From: Prorocentrum cordatum
Taxonomy: Eukaryota; Sar; Dinophyceae; Prorocentrales; Prorocentraceae
Length of the DNA: 64,000 nucleotides
Direction of reading: 5' to 3'
Assembly: GCA_963575745.1 (NCBI GenBank)
Contig: CAUYUJ010001370.1
Span: 463,501-527,500, forward strand
Position numbers and translations under genes: made by a program. Within the stretch, counting starts at the first letter, position 1. Every line of letters starts with the position of its first letter. A model generated the notes under the pieces. It searched no databases. It was given only the letters and a program-made list of their open reading frames with translations, and was not told the origin of the DNA. This document shows, piece by piece, positions 61,476 through 64,000 of the stretch.

Positions 61476-62264
61476 CTAGACGCTTCGCGTATCCCCACCA
61501 GCCGCATGCCCGTTCAGGGGCTGTCATGGCACCTGGACTGCATCGTCTTCCCTGGACGCTGTCGTGAGCCGCCTGACCCGCGGCCCCGCGCGCGTTAGGA
61601 CCTTCCGCCGCTGGCGCTTCCGCCTGCGGCTGTAAAAAAAAAGGATCCCCACCAGCCCGTCCAGAAACGACGCCCAGGCGAGTAGAGGGGCGTCCTGAGG
61701 GGCTTTTCGGCGTCTTGGGTGCCTCGGGGGGGCCTCTGGGGGCCGTTCGGGATCCTCTTTGGGGCCTCCTGGGGGCCTCTTGGGGCCTCTTGGGGCCATC
61801 TTGGGGCCTTTGGGGGCCTCCTGGGCGCTTCTTGGGGCCATCTTTGCCTCCTCAGGAAACCAAAATGGGGCCAAACGGGTCTCTTGGGGCCTCTTGGGGG
61901 TCTCGCGGGGGCCTCCTGGGGGCCTCTTGGGGGGCCTCTTGGGGCCATTTTGGGGCCATCCTGCGGCCTCTGGGGGCGTCCTGGGGGCCTCTTGCGGCCA
62001 TCGTGGAGGAAATCGATCAAAGAAGACGGGAGCTCTAATTAGCGCTGCCCCCTCAAAAGGCCAAAATGGGGCCAAAACCATCGTCAAATCAATGATTTTG
62101 GCTTCCTCGCCGAGGCCGTTTTGGACGCTCTGACCGCTCCCCGCCCCTCCTGTCCAGGTCAGTGGGAGGGGGTATGGGGGAGGGGTAAGCCCCTCCCCGA
62201 AGGGGAAGAGGGAGGTGTGCAAGAGGAAACGCCCTAAACCACCGACGCCCAGAGGGCTGGTGGG
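61476..62264 (+). mobile_element. ATT-cassette inserted in LINE 3 (789 bp)
   Basis: ATT flanks at 61,473-61,475 and 62,265-62,267. Removing the cassette and one ATT gives ...T-S-K-L-M-H-C-L-S-A-T-W..., the expected LINE sequence, in frame. Ends and interior (CTTGGGGCC minisatellite 61,690-62,020, AGCCCCTCCCCGAAGGGG stem near 62,188, right end TAAACCACCGACGCCCAGAG followed by GGCTGGTGGG) match the cassette at 39,676-42,522. Confidence 0.8.
61491..61657 (+). mobile_element. A9-tailed 141-bp insert within the cassette
   Basis: ATCCCCACCAGCC at 61,491-61,503 and again at 61,645-61,657. Nine A's at 61,634-61,642 precede the second copy. Same target position and same A count as the insert at 39,687-40,786, but a different body sequence. 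Confidence 0.75.
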
Positions 62265-62267
62265 ATT

Positions 62268-62722
62268 GATGCACTGTCTGAGTGCAACTTGGTTGAACCA
62301 GTCGGAAGGAAGACGTCTTGATGGACTCCAAGCGCGGTGCTTACGCGAAATGTCACACATTCCTCCGTTTTTTTGCGTCGCGGATTCCCGACAGCAGCGT
62401 CCTGGAACAAGCGGGACAACCACCATGCAGCGTGCATCTTCTACATCAGCAGCTCGTGCTTTTCCGGAAGATGGGCCGTGCTCCAGATTATGACTTCTTA
62501 CGATAGCTGAGTTGCCAGCCTGGCGGCGTGCAGTCAGCGACGGGTGCTTTCCCGAGAAGACGAGGCAGGCCCAAACAAGAATGGGCCAAGTGCTTATACA
62601 GTTTATCATATGCACATGTTGGTGGCGACGAGCAATTGATGCAGAGCTTGAGAGACCCAGCGCTGTGGAGAACAGCGGCAGACGCCATCGCTCGCCCTGA
62701 AGGGGCAAGAGACCATATGTAA
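62268..62722 (+). pseudogene. LINE 3 C-terminal region
   Basis: Frame 1 HCLSATWLNQSEGRRLDGLQARCLREM (62,270-62,350), then frame 3 LEQAGQPPCSVHLLHQQLVL (about 62,400-62,460), then RRRGRPKQEWAKCLYSLSYA and LMQSLRDPALWRTAADAI to the stop at 62,720-62,722. These match the conserved tail of dinoflagellate LINEs (a GRP-x-x-x-W motif and a final DP-x-x-W helix). Confidence 0.8.
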
Positions 62723-63227
62723 CGCGCGTCCTTGTTTTTCGCGCCCTGACGCCCTGGCAGGAGGCGCGCGGCAGCATGCGTGGCGCAATCTCGTTGCCCG
62801 CGGTTTTTCTGCGAACCCGCGCTGAGCAACGTGAGACGCACTTTTACTTCCGAGCGCCCTTGTGGCGTATGGCTTGTTCGTTCGCTCGTTCGACGCGCTG
62901 GGATAATGTCTCCGTGGGCCGGCTCGACTGCGGGTCCGCCGGATGACGATGCATCTCGGCGCGGGGCCTTGGCGGCTGGCGGTGAGAATGTGATCGCCAG
63001 GAGCAAAGTTCGCGGCGCAGCCTCTGGCAGTGCTGCTTGAGGTGAGGAAGATGTCGCAGTGGTGACATCCGTTGCAGCAGCCTTTGGCGGCGGTGCGCGC
63101 GGCGAAAGAGGCGCCGACGTGGCGCGCGCCGTGCTGGCCGACCCTGTCGCCGGGGCAGCAAGCTCCAGAGGCGGCTCGCGTGGTGGTGGTGCTGCCCGCG
63201 TCGACTTGGTCTCCTACGCTGGGGGCA
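62723..63227. other. Unassigned sequence after LINE 3
   Basis: Overlapping frames on both strands without a recognised domain. No poly(A) tail for LINE 3 was seen. Confidence 0.4.
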
Positions 63228-63423
63228 CGCATCAAGAAACCATGTGCTTTTCGCCCGGGTATCTTGGGTTTCTTCGCCCCGCGCGCTGCGCGGTGTTATC
63301 CCGTTGCTGTGGAAGAAGCTGCTGCGTTCAGGGTGCTCCGGGGGCTTCCCTTCACCTCGCGCGCGGGTTTTCAGGGTTGGGTTTCTTGCGAAGGTTTCTT
63401 CCAGCCGCGCCCGCGCTGCATGG
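63228..63423 (+). repeat. Repeat H, copy 2
   Basis: Matches 38,305-38,505 ('cgcgctgcgcggtg', 'agctgctgcgttcagggtg', 'ttcagggttgggtttcttg'). Confidence 0.8.
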
Positions 63424-63596
63424 CTCTGCCGCGGGTGCCGATGGTGGCGGGGTAGAACCCGTCTTTGCCCTCCAAGTTGCCGGTGGCGCTGGAGATGAAG
63501 ACTTGGGAGCTGGCGTTAATAGATGGCCCAATCGTCGTCGAGGTCGTGGTTCGAGGAAAACTGACGCCGAGGGTGAGCGGGGCTCAGGATAGGGCA

Positions 63597-64000
63597 ATGG
63601 CTCCAAGAGGCCTACCGCGCGCCGCCCAGATGGCGATCGCGTGCCCAGGAGGACGAATATCAAAGGAACTGCGAAAAGAGGCAGGGGCAGGGCGTGCGCC
63701 AGCACGCGGACAGACGATGGATGAGGCAGCTCTTCTTCGACGCCCAGGCAAGGTTCAGCGTCCTGGTGGGATAACGAGTAAATGGGCCACCGGACAGGTG
63801 GCCGTGCGAATGATTGCCGCGATGGAGGAGGCCGCGGCGCGGCTGGCGCGTGGGCCGACGAGACCGCCCCGCGGACTGCGTGGCACCTGGCTGGCGGGTG
63901 GCAGGGAGGAGCTCCAAGTGAACGAGGAGGCCGAAGGTCGACCGCGAGAAGGGCAACGCCAGCTGAGCAAACAGTGCCAGGCGCCCTGCGGGCTTGTCGA
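63597..64000 (+). CDS. Open frame running off the right edge, unrecognised
   Basis: From the ATG at 63,597 the frame stays open for 134 codons to the window end. An alternative start is at 63,630. It reads Arg/Ala/Glu-rich sequence (ISKELRKEAGAGRAPARGQT, MIAAMEEAAARLARGPTR). No domain, signal or membrane segment was recognised. Its upstream frame is also open to about 63,558, so the start could be an exon boundary. Openness in GC-rich DNA is weak evidence. Confidence 0.3.
   Translation, partial: MAPRGLPRAAQMAIACPGGRISKELRKEAGAGRAPARGQTMDEAALLRRPGKVQRPGGITSKWATGQVAVRMIAAMEEAAARLARGPTRPPRGLRGTWLAGGREELQVNEEAEGRPREGQRQLSKQCQAPCGLV

Larger units (their letters stand above)
60905..62722 (+). mobile_element. 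LINE 3, 5'-truncated, interrupted by an ATT-cassette
   Basis: Readable from the RT QGC motif (about 60,975) through YADD, the segment RKLERCQALVTSKL, then after the cassette HCLSATWLNQSEGRRLDGLQ and the terminal RRRGRPKQEWAKCLYSL to a stop at 62,722. One frameshift at a T7 run, one in-frame stop (61,396) and two further frame changes show decay, though it is the best preserved of the three LINEs. Confidence 0.85.

Overview
This window reads as nuclear DNA from a dinoflagellate. The strongest sign is the dinoflagellate spliced leader (SL) embedded in genomic DNA three times. At 1,535-1,556 it matches all 22 bases and is followed by a 15-base second relic. At 20,942-20,963 it has one mismatch and at 25,952-25,973 two. 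SL relics in DNA mark trans-spliced mRNAs that were reverse transcribed and reinserted. High GC, very long GGA/CCT and GAT microsatellites, and decayed APE-type LINEs with a YADD reverse transcriptase and an RNase H tail fit the same lineage. No bacterial operons, ribosome binding sites, rRNA or tRNA genes were seen. The species cannot be named from this sequence.

The most notable coding block is 3,517-9,317. It encodes, all on the + strand and in order: an archaeo-eukaryotic primase of the RepB/PrimPol type, a proline-rich linker, two Cys-pair fingers resembling Stc1, a retroviral-type integrase with a D,D(35)E core, and an OTU cysteine protease. Two candidate GT-AG introns (5,624-6,359, filled with GGA microsatellite, and 7,086-8,015) would rejoin the integrase in frame. 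No reverse transcriptase is visible in it. I propose a primase-integrase-OTU mobile element, possibly undescribed.

The remainder is mostly mobile and repetitive DNA. There are three decayed LINEs: 20,942-25,238 with an SL at its 5' edge, 45,315-46,930 (RNase H and C-terminal tail), and 60,905-62,722 (5'-truncated). An ATT-flanked cassette family interrupts LINE 3 at 61,476-62,264 and occurs again at 39,676-42,522. Both cassette copies carry an internal insert ending in exactly nine A's, flanked by duplicated target sequence and placed at the same site. Three families of 145-215 bp inverted-repeat (MITE or introner-like) elements are present in several copies each. Three minisatellite arrays (about 95-, 90- and 77-bp units at 1-300, 10,967-11,940 and 16,432-18,690) share a 3' tail, and the two larger ones share a 5' leader.

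Ordinary cellular genes are nearly absent. What can be seen are two armadillo-like repeat fragments (12,692 and 35,530), a cysteine-rich ORF (60,485-60,877), an SL-led unrecognised ORF (26,198-27,118), a broken minus-strand gene (about 54,506-55,527) and an open frame running off the right edge (63,597-64,000). Most long ORFs elsewhere are by-products of repeats lacking stop codons.
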